A stretch of DNA of 64,000 nt from Palsa-892 sp963751615 (GCA_963751615.1 CAVVVG010000005.1:1736001-1800000), one strand, 5' to 3'; shown: positions 8,973 to 17,870, counted from the first letter of the stretch. A program made the numbers and translations. Notes: a model not told the origin generated them from the sequence alone.

Positions 8973-9560
8973 ATGGCGCTGTTCCGTTCGATAACATGGT
9001 CCGAGCCCGTCCCAACGATCGAGGGCCAGGGCGTTTTCCTGCGCGCACCGCAAACGACGGATTTCGTCGAATGGGCGAAACTGCGCGAGCACAGCCGCGA
9101 TTTTTTGACACCGTGGGAGCCGGAATGGCCTGCTGACGATCTCACCCGCTCAGCTTTTCGTAATCGTCTCCGGCGTTATGCTGACGAGATGCGCCGCGAT
9201 CAGGGCTATCCGTTTTTCGTATTTCGCGCGAGCGACCGCGTGCTGCTCGGTGGTGCCACGCTTAGTAATGTGCGCCGCGGCGTCGCGCAAGCTGCGAACC
9301 TCGGATACTGGATGGGCGCCCCTTACGCCGAGAAGGGTTATATGAGCGCTGCGGTGAGAGCCCTCATCCCTTTTTCGCACGGCGCGCTCGGACTGAAACG
9401 GATCGAGGCGGCGTGTATTCCAGCAAACTTAGCTTCTATCCGCCTTCTCGAGAAACTCGGATTTATGCGCGAAGGCTATGCGCGAAAATATCTCTGCATC
9501 GCTGGAAAGTGGCAGGACCATTTGCTTTATGCGCGGCTCAGCAGCGATCCATTGTGCTAA
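8973..9560 (+). CDS. GNAT family N-acetyltransferase (RimJ/RimL-like)
   Basis: Acetyl-CoA-dependent N-acetyltransferase of 195 residues. It opens with the RimJ/RimL-type strand (GVFLRAPQTTDFVEWAKL) and has the acetyl-CoA loop region around LGYWMGAPYAEKGYMSAA, then the C-terminal IEAACIPANLASIRLLEKLG, typical of enzymes that acetylate ribosomal proteins or other N-termini. The exact substrate cannot be told. The ATG used lies 25 bases after the peptidase stop; an open frame extends upstream but overlaps the peptidase and shows no GNAT sequence. It converges on the AsmA-like gene with only 15 bases between stops. Confidence 0.88.
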   Translation: MALFRSITWSEPVPTIEGQGVFLRAPQTTDFVEWAKLREHSRDFLTPWEPEWPADDLTRSAFRNRLRRYADEMRRDQGYPFFVFRASDRVLLGGATLSNVRRGVAQAANLGYWMGAPYAEKGYMSAAVRALIPFSHGALGLKRIEAACIPANLASIRLLEKLGFMREGYARKYLCIAGKWQDHLLYARLSSDPLC

Positions 9561-9575
9561 GAAAGTTCTCGATAA

Positions 9576-11399
9576 TTACTGTGGGAGTTTTGCTGCATCG
9601 AGATGAGTCGGGGCCGCGTGCGAACGGCGGATTAACGTAGCAGTATCGAGCAACAGCGAAGGATCGTCCCAACTGCCCCGTATCAGGAATGGAAGATCAT
9701 AGGACGCCGAAGTCGCATCTCCAGCACCATCTACGCGCTTTAAGCTAGCGGTACCATGCAGATCGAGGCTACGCTTCGGAATGGAAGCGCGGCCTGCGAG
9801 TGTAACGCGAAACGCTGGACTTTCGATCTGGGACTGCTCGAAGTCCGCAATGCCTTGCGCGATCATTAGCCTGGTCACGAACCGGTCGAACAAGGTTCTG
9901 CCGCCGCGCAATTCGGTCAGCACGGATAATGGCCTACGCCCGAGCCGCCGCAAAACCTGCTCGACATTAATACCGTTGAGGGCGCCGTTCTGTAGTTCAA
10001 CATCGGCGCTTCCTGTAATGCTATGCGCGATCGCGTTGACACTTTTCCCTGCACCCATAACAGTCAGCGAAAGCGATCCGATTCCTTCGAGCTGGCGGAC
10101 GTCGGCAATATCGCCGAACCCTTTTTCCGCATCGAAATTTTTAACGTTCGCGTCGAATTTGAATTCCGCGCCTTGCTGCGATGGCCCCATTGACGCTACC
10201 GCTCGCAGCATTCCCCCATAAGCTTGCGCCCCGCCCACCGACAGCGAAAAGCGACCATTTTTGATTGTGGCCGTCAGGGCAGCCTTCTCGAACTCCATTT
10301 TTTTGAAAATTACTTTTTTGGAAGATAGACGCAGATCCAGATCGAAACTGGTCAACCCGCTGATATCGAGCAGCTCGCTGCTCCAGTCGCGGCTGCCGGG
10401 AACGGTAGCGGAAAATCCGCTTGCGTAGGGCGTGAAATCGGCGATTTCACTAGCAAGCGTGCCTTGCAGGGTTGGGCGCGCGGTCCCTATGGCGAGCGTA
10501 AGGGCACCCTCGGCAAGATTGCCGTCGAGTTTTGCGGTGAGTCCCGAGAGCGCAAGTGCTGTGGGCGTGAGTTGAGCCTGCGCTTTCATCGAGAAAGGAC
10601 CAAATCCCCCGCGCGTCGGCGGCTCTAGCGTCAGAGCGGCGAATGCCGCATGCAAATTTTCCGAGTCGATCGAGAGTACACCGTCGGCCTGAATGCCGTT
10701 GCGGAACGCCAGTCCGCCTTCAAATCCGATCCGCAGCGACTCGGACTTCAGTTTCAATCGGATGTCACTGCGCACACCTTTTTCGCTTGCGCTTGGATCG
10801 GCGATAAAAAGGCTCGCCGTAGTCGGTCGCTTCCGCCAGAGGAAAGACCCGGACGTGGTCAGTGCCGAACGTGACAAGTCGAGCAAGGCATTGACGGACG
10901 AAAAGATTTCGATCCGTTCCGAACCTTCGAAATGAAGCGCGATAGTGCCGTTGAGAATACTAATTTGCGGAAGATCGGGTGATTGCACTGTCAGGGCGGG
11001 CGCGCGTGGCGGCAGGCCCAATACCGTCGTTCCGTCAGGACCGATTTCAATGTTCAAGCGCGGCTGTTCGAAAACAAGCGAGGCGACTTCGATCTTGCCG
11101 AACAGAAGCGGTAGAAGACTGATTGTTGCCCGCAAAGAACCCGCGGAAAGATCGGTACGTTCGGAGCCATCGAAATGAATGTCATCAAAACGCACACTAG
11201 GGCGCGGCAGGATCGAAAAACGGGCGTCGCTTTCGATTCGAGGAACCACACGCGTTACGGCGGCAAGCGCACGTGTTACCGTCTCACGGATTTCCTTTTG
11301 GGGCACAACATAGGGAAGGGCGAAAAGCGCGCCCGCGAATAGAAAAAATAGAAGCAGCACGCCGGTGGCGAGCTGCTGAATGCGACGGAAGAGGCTCAC
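9576..11399 (-). CDS. AsmA family protein
   Basis: A 607-residue AsmA-like protein. One N-terminal membrane helix (about 10-30) is followed by a long beta-rich periplasmic region, with the family N-terminal pattern ALPYVVP and FSILPRPSVRFDDIHF. The C-terminal half has the AsmA_2 pattern around GSADVELQNGALNGINVEQVLR. AsmA-like proteins are thought to form hydrophobic grooves that move phospholipids toward the outer membrane; this is known of the family, not shown here. It stands alone on the minus strand. The gap to the divergent synthetase gene is 125 bases. Confidence 0.88.
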   Translation of the reverse strand: MSLFRRIQQLATGVLLLFFLFAGALFALPYVVPQKEIRETVTRALAAVTRVVPRIESDARFSILPRPSVRFDDIHFDGSERTDLSAGSLRATISLLPLLFGKIEVASLVFEQPRLNIEIGPDGTTVLGLPPRAPALTVQSPDLPQISILNGTIALHFEGSERIEIFSSVNALLDLSRSALTTSGSFLWRKRPTTASLFIADPSASEKGVRSDIRLKLKSESLRIGFEGGLAFRNGIQADGVLSIDSENLHAAFAALTLEPPTRGGFGPFSMKAQAQLTPTALALSGLTAKLDGNLAEGALTLAIGTARPTLQGTLASEIADFTPYASGFSATVPGSRDWSSELLDISGLTSFDLDLRLSSKKVIFKKMEFEKAALTATIKNGRFSLSVGGAQAYGGMLRAVASMGPSQQGAEFKFDANVKNFDAEKGFGDIADVRQLEGIGSLSLTVMGAGKSVNAIAHSITGSADVELQNGALNGINVEQVLRRLGRRPLSVLTELRGGRTLFDRFVTRLMIAQGIADFEQSQIESPAFRVTLAGRASIPKRSLDLHGTASLKRVDGAGDATSASYDLPFLIRGSWDDPSLLLDTATLIRRSHAAPTHLDAAKLPQ

Positions 11400-11524
11400 T
11401 ATATTTTATCGCTGATTGAAAAAGATAGGATGACATCTAGCACGAAGAGAGGCCTGTGTCGCGCTCTCGCCTGACATAAGCGCAGCAAGACGGTAAGATC
11501 GTCCGCGCTTCTACGGAGGTTTAA

Positions 11525-13489
11525 ATGGTTGTGGAAAACCAAGTGCCACTCTGGACCCCTGATCCGAAGCGCGCCGGCGCGACCCAAATGAACGAATTTC
11601 GTAATGCGGCGAACGAACGACATTCGGCCGCGCTCAAGAATTTTCGTGAACTGCACGAATGGTCGGTGAAAAACGGTGCGGAATTCTGGGATTTGATATG
11701 GGATTTTGGCGGAGTCATCGGCGAAAAGGGAAGGCGCATTATTGCCGATGCAGATAAGATGCCGGGCGCGAAATTTTTCCCCGATGCGCGGTTGAATTTC
11801 GCAGAAAACTTAATGCGTCGCCACGACAGCGACACTGCAATCGTTTTCCGCGGCGAGGATAAGTCGGCGCAGAAATTGTCCCACCGGGAGCTCGACGAAC
11901 TAGTATCGCGCTTACAACAGGCACTCTTGGTCGCGGGCATAAAAACGGGTGATCGTGTCGCAGCGATGCTGCCGAATCTACCCGAATCCGTCGCCCTGAT
12001 GCTTGCGACTACATCGCTAGGGGCGATTTTCTCCTCCTGTTCGCCCGATTTTGGCGAACGAGGCGTCATCGATCGCTTCGGTCAGATCGAACCAAAAATT
12101 TTTGTGAGCTGCGATGGTTATTGGTATGCCGGCAAGCGGATCGAAATCACCGATAAGCTGAAAAAGATCGTTGAATATCTGCCAACCGCCGAGAAGGTCG
12201 TGATCCTTCCCTATTTGGGAGATGCGTCAGCAGTTGTGAAGAAAGTGCAGCGGGCCGTCGATTTCGATGCATTTCTTAGCCCTTTTAAACCGAAGGCTCT
12301 CACCTTTGAACGATTGCCATTCAACCACCCGATCTACATTCTATATTCATCGGGAACGACCGGCGCGCCGAAGTGCATCGTGCATTGCGCCGGCGGCGTA
12401 TTATTGCAGCACCTCAAGGAGCACAAACTTCACTGCGATGTCCGTCCGGGCGAGCGGTTGTTCTATTTTACGACGCTCGGTTGGATGATGTGGAACTGGC
12501 TGGTGACAGCTCTCGCTAGCGAAGCGACGCTCTGTCTATACGATGGATCGCCCTTTGCACCCGATGCGGGCATGTTGTTTCGTTATGCGCAGGACGAGCG
12601 AATTAATGTTTTCGGCACTTCAGCCAAATTTATCGATTCAGTGAAAAAATCAGGCCTGCAGCCGAAAAAGCAATTTGATTTATCGGCGATGCGAATGCTC
12701 ACTTCGACTGGCTCGCCGCTAGCGCCGGAAAGCTTCGATTTCGTTTACGCGTTGATTAAACCAGACATCCATCTGGTTTCGATGTCGGGTGGCACCGATC
12801 TTGCGGCGTGTTTTGTGCTCGGCGATCCGACGTCGCCGGTCTGGAAGGGCGAAATTCAGGCGCCGGGTCTTGGCATGGCCGTGGATATATGGTCCGAGGC
12901 TGGCAAGCCAGTGAAGGGCGAACGCGGCGAGTTGGTCTGCGTCAAGCCATTTCCGTCGATGCCAGTGAAATTCTGGAACGATCCGGATGGAAAAAAATAT
13001 CACGCTGCCTATTTCGATCGCTTTCCCAACATTTGGTATCACGGCGATTTCGCTGAATGGACGCGACATGACGGCATTATCATCCACGGCCGTTCGGATG
13101 CGACGCTCAATCCCCACGGAGTGCGGATCGGTACGGCAGAGATATACGCTCAGGTCGAACAGATTCCCGAAATTGTCGAATCGATCGCAATCGGCCAAGA
13201 TTGGGAACATGACGTACGAATTGTCCTGTTCGTCCGCTTAAGCGACGGCGCCATGCTCGACGATGCCCTGATCGACCGGATCAAGAGAGAGATCCGCACC
13301 GGCGCCAGTCCGCGCCACGTTCCCGCGAAAATCATCCAGATCGCCGACATTCCGCGTACACGTTCGGGAAAAATTACCGAGATCGCTGTGCGCGATGTTG
13401 TTCATGGACGGGAAGTGAAAAACACCGAGGCGCTGGCCAACCCCGAGGCGCTCGATCTGTACCGGAACCTTCCGGCGCTTATGCGCTGA
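11525..13489 (+). CDS. aacS: Acetoacetyl-CoA synthetase (acetoacetate-CoA ligase)
   Basis: ANL-superfamily ligase that activates acetoacetate to acetoacetyl-CoA with ATP. The product is 654 residues, the normal length. The adenylation P-loop appears as YILYSSGTTGAPKCIVH, the A8 hinge region around WYHGDFAEWTRHDGIIIHGR, and the C-terminal catalytic lysine in RTRSGKITE. The opening VPLWTPDPKRA is characteristic of AacS. The ATG has ACGGAGG upstream. In poly-3-hydroxybutyrate-storing bacteria the enzyme returns acetoacetate from polymer breakdown to the CoA pool, which fits the two phasin genes a few kilobases away. Confidence 0.93.
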   Translation: MVVENQVPLWTPDPKRAGATQMNEFRNAANERHSAALKNFRELHEWSVKNGAEFWDLIWDFGGVIGEKGRRIIADADKMPGAKFFPDARLNFAENLMRRHDSDTAIVFRGEDKSAQKLSHRELDELVSRLQQALLVAGIKTGDRVAAMLPNLPESVALMLATTSLGAIFSSCSPDFGERGVIDRFGQIEPKIFVSCDGYWYAGKRIEITDKLKKIVEYLPTAEKVVILPYLGDASAVVKKVQRAVDFDAFLSPFKPKALTFERLPFNHPIYILYSSGTTGAPKCIVHCAGGVLLQHLKEHKLHCDVRPGERLFYFTTLGWMMWNWLVTALASEATLCLYDGSPFAPDAGMLFRYAQDERINVFGTSAKFIDSVKKSGLQPKKQFDLSAMRMLTSTGSPLAPESFDFVYALIKPDIHLVSMSGGTDLAACFVLGDPTSPVWKGEIQAPGLGMAVDIWSEAGKPVKGERGELVCVKPFPSMPVKFWNDPDGKKYHAAYFDRFPNIWYHGDFAEWTRHDGIIIHGRSDATLNPHGVRIGTAEIYAQVEQIPEIVESIAIGQDWEHDVRIVLFVRLSDGAMLDDALIDRIKREIRTGASPRHVPAKIIQIADIPRTRSGKITEIAVRDVVHGREVKNTEALANPEALDLYRNLPALMR

Positions 13490-13696
13490 GCACTGGAGCG
13501 TCAACCTTGATCGCGACAGTTTAGTAGGCCTGAGCATCGAACAAAAAGTTCTACGAGAAGACGATTGCGAAGTTTCCTGGTGTGGCAGATTTGTAAGCAT
13601 CTAAGCTATTGTACTGTCTCACTTGTTTTGAGGCAGCGAGCAAAATTGCAATCAATAAGAATTAAAGGTCGGTCCTAAGGACAACCGTGGAATGCG

Positions 13697-16462
13697 TTAG
13701 CCGGCAAGCACGCGGTTTGCCGGAAAGGAGATTTCAATCAGCGTCCCCGCGTTTGCGTTGCTTTTCACGGAGAAGCTGGCGCGGTTCGCTTCTGTGAGTG
13801 CCTTCGTTAGTGGAAGCCCGAGGCCCGATCCGCCGCCCATTCCGCGCCCGGTCGTCGAAAGCTGACGGAAAGGTTCGAGTGCAGTTGCAACTTCCGCATC
13901 GGACATGCCGACTCCGGTGTCGCGCACGCGCAACAACACTTCACCAGTTTCCGAAAGCTGTGTGGAGACTATGACCTGGCCGCCTGGGGGCGTGAATTTA
14001 ATTGAATTAGACAGCAAATTGAGCACGATCTGACGGATTGAGCGCACATCAGCGACGACCTGCGGAAGTTCGGGGAATAGCGAGGTGCGGATGATGATGC
14101 GCTCGCGGTTTGCTTGGCTCTGCATTATCGCCATGCACTGACGCGCGATGTCGTTGAGATCAACGGCCGCGAAAGAAAGATCGACCTTACCAGCCTCAAT
14201 CTTGGAAAGATCGAGCAGATCATTGATGAGCGAGATCAGATGCGCGCCGGAAGTCTGAATATCCTTGAGGTATTCGCGATAGCGCTCATTGCCGATCGGC
14301 CCGAAACGCTCCTCGCGCATGACGTCAGCGAAACCGATGATTGCGTTCAACGGAGTGCGGATCTCGTGGCTGATCTTGGCGAGGAAATCAGATTTTGCCG
14401 AACTAGAATGCTCGGCCTTGCGCTTCGCTTCGAGCAGCTCTTCCTCGGCACGCTTCCACTGCGTGATATCGCGGAACACGGCGCAGAATCGGTGCGGATC
14501 ATCTCCGATTTTGCCGAATGTCATGAACAGCGGAATGAGCCCACCTTCGCGTTCCTGTCCGATCACCTCGCGGCCGTCGTTCAAAAGACTAGCGACTCCG
14601 TTCGCGGCCAATCCCTGAAGATAGTCCACGGCAGCACGGTGACATTCGGGAGCGAATAGTCTTGTGAAGAACTGTCCTTCAATCTCTGGAGAGTCATAGC
14701 CGAATAGGGCTTCGGCCGAACGATTGAGATTGAGAATTTTGCCGTCGCGATCCAGTAGCAGAACTCCGTCGGTGGCGGTGTCGAGAATTCCGCGAAGTTC
14801 GGCATTTGCTGCCTCGGCCGCGCGAAGCTTCATCTCAGTCGCTTCATTGCGATGTTTTTGCGCCAGATCGGCGCTCGTCAAGATATAGACTAGCGCGGTC
14901 TCACCATCCCATGGAGCGCTGAGAAGTTTGGCCTCGACCGGAATTGACGTTCCGTCACGTCCTGCAATCGCGAGCGCCTCACCCTCTTTCGTTTCTTGGA
15001 AAATATGCGCCCCCGTGAAGATCAGGTGAACGCCGCCTTTCTCGTTGATCGTCTCTGCGTCAGGAAGACCAATCCAGTCCAGTACGGTACGGTTGGCATA
15101 AAGTACGCGATCGGCGCGGTGCACGACAACGCCAAGCGGCAAACGGTCGAGCAGTAAGTGCTCGCTTTCCGCAACGGAGAACTCTCTTACCGCCTTGGTT
15201 GTGGTCACGATTTTTTGCGGGGTTTCGGTTTTGGCAAAATTTAGAACATCGATCTGCTCGCCAATGGTGCGGGCGATCTCGCGGAATGTATCGTGCTCTT
15301 TCGGTGAGAGTAACGGACGGCCCGAGTCGTTTGCCGGAGAAGAAGCGCGTAAGCGAACGACGTTTTCCGGTTGTTGGGCAAGCGCGGAGATGTGAGACTC
15401 GAGTTCGTGTACGGGAATTGTTTCAACAGCGGATTGCTTGGGACGTGAGATCATCTCGCGAAATACGCCAAATCCGCGGTAGCCCTGAAAGCGCCGCTCG
15501 CGGTCGAACACTGGGAGGGCCGCGAGATCGACCGGATGCGCCATTTGACTGCCTTCGATCGGCCAATGCACCGTGATGCCGGACCAAGTATCGCGTTTGC
15601 TGATGGCGGCCATAACTTCTTCTGCGTTCGAGATACCGAAACGGGAAGCTACCTCCGCCCAATCAAGGCCTAGAATTTCTGTCTGCTCGGCACCGACGAC
15701 GACAGCAAGTTCCGGTGAGATTGAGCAAAACCGGCCTTCGGGGCCGACCTGCCAGACAAAGCGTGTAGGCAGGCGTTCGGCCTCGGGGCGTTTTTCTTCG
15801 GGTTCGAGAATGATGGTGACGGGCGCCGATTTCGGTTCGGCGCGGGGTTTTTCCAAGAACGTCTCCGATTGCACAATCGGCGCTGGCTCTTCCTTTTCGG
15901 CAAAGAGCGCGAGCACTGCCGGCTGCGCTTTGGTTCCGACAAGTTGCAATACAATGTGCAATGGTCCGAGACTGATTTGGGCGCGCCCCTGGTTGTGGGC
16001 GCCGATGAACGTCGCTTCGACACTCGACGACAGTTCCTGCAAGGTCTGCGCACCGCCGATCGCGCTTGCCGCGACTGTATTCGCCTCAATCAGATTTCCT
16101 TCTAGATCGAATAGCGCGAATGCATCGCGCGAATGATCAAACAGGGTGCTGATAGCCTGTGCAATAATGGGCGTTTTTTCTTTGCCCGCATCGAGTCCAG
16201 CGGCAAGCACGACCTGTCGACCGTTCTCGAGCGCGAGCCGCGAAAAGGCAAAGGTATTTGGCTGCAGAAAATTTGCGCCTTTGAGACGGAGGCGTTCCAG
16301 GCGTGGGGCCCCGGCGGCAGGGAGGTCTGGAGCTAACCGTTTCGCCACTTCTGCGAGTGGGCCAAGCTCACTCGAGCTCGCGCGCCGCCGCTTCCGGCAA
16401 TGCGCGTGCGCCAACAAGTTTGAGTCCAGCAGGATTTGCGAACAGCAATTTACCTTCGCCAT
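13697..16462 (-). CDS. PAS-containing sensor histidine kinase (PleC/DivJ/PdhS-like), main part of a frameshifted gene
   Basis: Multi-PAS histidine kinase with no membrane helix, so probably cytoplasmic. PAS-like segments include one near residue 110 (FDHSRDAFALFDLEG), one near 440 and one near 560 (TDGVLLLDRDGKILNLNRSA). A HisKA domain follows with the phospho-acceptor in SHEIRTPLNAIIGFADV (near residue 700), then an HATPase domain with NLLSNSIKFTP and DTGVGM. The HisKA text resembles the PleC/DivJ/PdhS cell-cycle kinases of Alphaproteobacteria. The first ~33 residues of this frame are not family-like. The true N-terminus lies in another frame (next entry), and the two join if one base near 16367-16376 is removed. 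It ends without a CheY-like receiver. Confidence 0.85.
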   Translation of the reverse strand: MAKVNCCSQILLDSNLLAHAHCRKRRRASSSELGPLAEVAKRLAPDLPAAGAPRLERLRLKGANFLQPNTFAFSRLALENGRQVVLAAGLDAGKEKTPIIAQAISTLFDHSRDAFALFDLEGNLIEANTVAASAIGGAQTLQELSSSVEATFIGAHNQGRAQISLGPLHIVLQLVGTKAQPAVLALFAEKEEPAPIVQSETFLEKPRAEPKSAPVTIILEPEEKRPEAERLPTRFVWQVGPEGRFCSISPELAVVVGAEQTEILGLDWAEVASRFGISNAEEVMAAISKRDTWSGITVHWPIEGSQMAHPVDLAALPVFDRERRFQGYRGFGVFREMISRPKQSAVETIPVHELESHISALAQQPENVVRLRASSPANDSGRPLLSPKEHDTFREIARTIGEQIDVLNFAKTETPQKIVTTTKAVREFSVAESEHLLLDRLPLGVVVHRADRVLYANRTVLDWIGLPDAETINEKGGVHLIFTGAHIFQETKEGEALAIAGRDGTSIPVEAKLLSAPWDGETALVYILTSADLAQKHRNEATEMKLRAAEAANAELRGILDTATDGVLLLDRDGKILNLNRSAEALFGYDSPEIEGQFFTRLFAPECHRAAVDYLQGLAANGVASLLNDGREVIGQEREGGLIPLFMTFGKIGDDPHRFCAVFRDITQWKRAEEELLEAKRKAEHSSSAKSDFLAKISHEIRTPLNAIIGFADVMREERFGPIGNERYREYLKDIQTSGAHLISLINDLLDLSKIEAGKVDLSFAAVDLNDIARQCMAIMQSQANRERIIIRTSLFPELPQVVADVRSIRQIVLNLLSNSIKFTPPGGQVIVSTQLSETGEVLLRVRDTGVGMSDAEVATALEPFRQLSTTGRGMGGGSGLGLPLTKALTEANRASFSVKSNANAGTLIEISFPANRVLAG

Positions 16463-16550
16463 CGAACAGCAATGCCGGCGTAGGCACGGCGACGAGCGCC
16501 GATATCCGCGCGTCGGCGAGGATCTCTGTCAGAGCGGGGAATTGCGGCAT
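16368..16550 (-). CDS. N-terminal fragment of the PAS histidine kinase (out of frame)
   Basis: A 60-residue piece starting MPQFPALTEILADAR with a PAS-like core (PALLFDGEGKLLFANPAGLK) and stopping at ELE then TGA. Its sequence runs on naturally into the adjacent frame: ARELE joins ELGPLAEVAKRLAP of the main kinase after loss of one base in the TGAG region. AAGGA lies ten bases before the ATG. The kinase frame over the same bases is Cys/His/Arg-rich and looks like shadow sequence. I infer a single-base insertion, real or a sequencing error; the restored protein would be about 950 residues. Confidence 0.6.
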   Translation of the reverse strand: MPQFPALTEILADARISALVAVPTPALLFDGEGKLLFANPAGLKLVGARALPEAAARELE

Positions 16551-16699
16551 TGGCGACAGGTCCTTCCCGCAGTCCTTGCCGGCTTGCCGGGAACCGCGGG
16601 TTCATAAAACCTTTAGTATCTGAGCACTGGAAAATCCACGCTTAGTGAGTCATGCTAGCGCGGATTGGGCGGCAAGGTTAATCCCACAGGAGAGCGTTC

Positions 16700-17089
16700 A
16701 TGATGAAAAATCCGACAGGACTTGAGATTCCGCCAGAAATGCGTGCATTCGCTGAGAAGAGTGTGGGAGAGGCGCGTAAGGCCTTCGAGGGTTACATGGA
16801 CGCCGCGGCAAAGGCATTCGGCACCGCCGAGAAATCGGCGGAAGCAGTGCAATCGAGTGCTCAAGAAATGGGCCGCAAAGTAATGGGCTTTGCCGAAGCC
16901 AACATTACCACCAGCATGGATTTCGCGCAGAAGCTGTTCAGTGCACGGACGCCTGAAGAGTTCTTGGCGCTCCAAACCGAGTTCGTTCAGACGCAGATGA
17001 AAAATTTAACCGAACAGGCCAAGGCTTTGGGCGATACGGCTACTGCAGCGGGAAAATCAGCGCTGGACACGATGAAGCCGAAAAGCTGA
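16700..17089 (+). CDS. Phasin family protein
   Basis: A 129-residue, mostly helical, Ala/Lys/Glu-rich protein with the phasin pattern: FAEKSVGEARKAFEGYMDAA near the N-terminus and SMDFAQKLFSARTPEEFLAL in the middle. Phasins coat polyhydroxyalkanoate granules and control their number and size. There is no signal peptide. AGGAGAG precedes the ATG. It is the first of two tandem phasin genes. The second is related in layout but divergent, so an old duplication with specialisation is likely. The upstream region is shared with the divergent histidine kinase. Confidence 0.88.
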   Translation: MMKNPTGLEIPPEMRAFAEKSVGEARKAFEGYMDAAAKAFGTAEKSAEAVQSSAQEMGRKVMGFAEANITTSMDFAQKLFSARTPEEFLALQTEFVQTQMKNLTEQAKALGDTATAAGKSALDTMKPKS

Positions 17090-17118
17090 CCGCTCTGAAA
17101 TCACTGTAATAGCCTTCA

Positions 17119-17154
17119 ATTGTGCATTGCAATAATGTTGTTGCAATGCACAAT
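17119..17154. promoter_or_regulatory. Perfect inverted repeat upstream of the second phasin gene, candidate operator
   Basis: Two perfectly complementary 14-base arms (ATTGTGCATTGCAA and TTGCAATGCACAAT) separated by 8 bases lie in the 137-base gap between the phasin genes, about 70 bases before the second ATG. The arms are rich in TGCA/TGC steps. PhaR-type regulators of phasin genes in Alphaproteobacteria bind TGC-rich sites near phaP, so a PhaR-like operator is a reasonable guess. The repeat could also act as an RNA hairpin ending the first phasin transcript, but no T-run follows. No regulator gene is nearby. Confidence 0.55.
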
Positions 17155-17226
17155 AGGCCGTGCTATGAGGAATAATTAGCGGATAGGGCCATCGGCTCTC
17201 CGCAAACGAAAAGCGAGGACCAAACC

Positions 17227-17664
17227 ATGGCCGACATCAAGCCGAAATTGGAAGTACCGAAATTCGATATCCCGACCGTTGAAGTACCCAAAATCATGCG
17301 TGAGCTTGCCGAAAAGAGCCTGATACAGGCGAAAGACGCTTATGCCAAGTTCAAGTCGGCGGCCGAAGAAACGACAGATATGCTCGAAGACACTTATACG
17401 ATGGCCACCAAGGGCGCGAGCGAGTTCAACCTGAAGGCGCTCGAAGCGCTGCGCTTGAATGTGAACTCGGCGTTCGACTACACGAGCCAACTGCTTGCTT
17501 CGAAGAACCTTGCGGAAGCCGTTGAGCTTTCCTCGAGCCATGTGCGAAAGCAGTTCGAAACGCTTTCGGCCCAGGCAAAGGATCTTGCGACGATCGCGCA
17601 GAAGGTTGCGACCAAGACGTCCGAGCCGATCAAGACAGGGGTTTCCAAGTTCAAGATGCAGTAA
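17227..17664 (+). CDS. Phasin family protein (second copy)
   Basis: A 145-residue phasin. The opening has repeated VPKFD/VEVPK units (residues about 9-22), followed by amphipathic helical sequence with MRELAEKSLIQAKDAYAKFK and ASEFNLKALEALRLNVNSAF, which matches the phasin family. The basic C-terminus ends FKMQ. Like its neighbour it should bind polyhydroxyalkanoate granules. It has its own upstream region with a striking inverted repeat and a strong downstream terminator, so it is probably transcribed separately. The two copies share the RELAEKS/AFAEKS and AKDAY/ARKAF patterns but little else. Confidence 0.9.
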   Translation: MADIKPKLEVPKFDIPTVEVPKIMRELAEKSLIQAKDAYAKFKSAAEETTDMLEDTYTMATKGASEFNLKALEALRLNVNSAFDYTSQLLASKNLAEAVELSSSHVRKQFETLSAQAKDLATIAQKVATKTSEPIKTGVSKFKMQ

Positions 17665-17693
17665 ATTCTGGCCGGCCTGACCGGTTCGTCGAG

Positions 17694-17728
17694 GAGCCCG
17701 GCCTTAGTGCCGGGCTCTTCGTATTTTT
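17694..17728 (+). terminator. Rho-independent terminator after the second phasin gene
   Basis: A perfect 9-bp GC-rich stem (GAGCCCGGC / GCCGGGCTC) with a 6-base loop is followed within a few bases by a T-rich run (GTATTTTT). It lies 30 bases after the phasin stop and ends that transcript before tRNA-His. Confidence 0.88.
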
Positions 17729-17793
17729 AGCGCTTTTTCAGAGGCTTGAAAGGGTTGCGAATTGTCCGTAGCTTTCCCTACTTCCGATCCCGT

Positions 17794-17870
17794 GCAGCTG
17801 TAGCTCAGTTGGTTAGAGCGCCTGTCTGTGGAACAGGAGGTCGGTGGTTCGAATCCACCCAGCTGTACCA
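17794..17870 (+). tRNA. tRNA-His (anticodon GTG), alphaproteobacterial type lacking G-1
   Basis: A complete 77-base cloverleaf with encoded CCA. Acceptor GCAGCTG pairs with CAGCTGT (first pair G-T), the D arm is GCTCAGTTGGTTAGAGC, the anticodon stem CCTGT/ACAGG encloses CTGTGGA with GTG at 17828-17830, and the T arm is GGTGGTTCGAATCCACC. The discriminator is A, and the base before position 1 is T, so the G-1:C73 pair that identifies tRNA-His in most bacteria is missing. A clade of Alphaproteobacteria is known to have lost this feature together with changes in its histidyl-tRNA synthetase, whose gene is also in this window. Confidence 0.95.

Noticed and set aside
14114..14659. 181-codon open frame on the plus strand inside the histidine kinase gene
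   Set aside because: It is antisense to well-conserved PAS and HisKA sequence, has no ribosome site and resembles no family; long shadow frames are common in GC-rich DNA.
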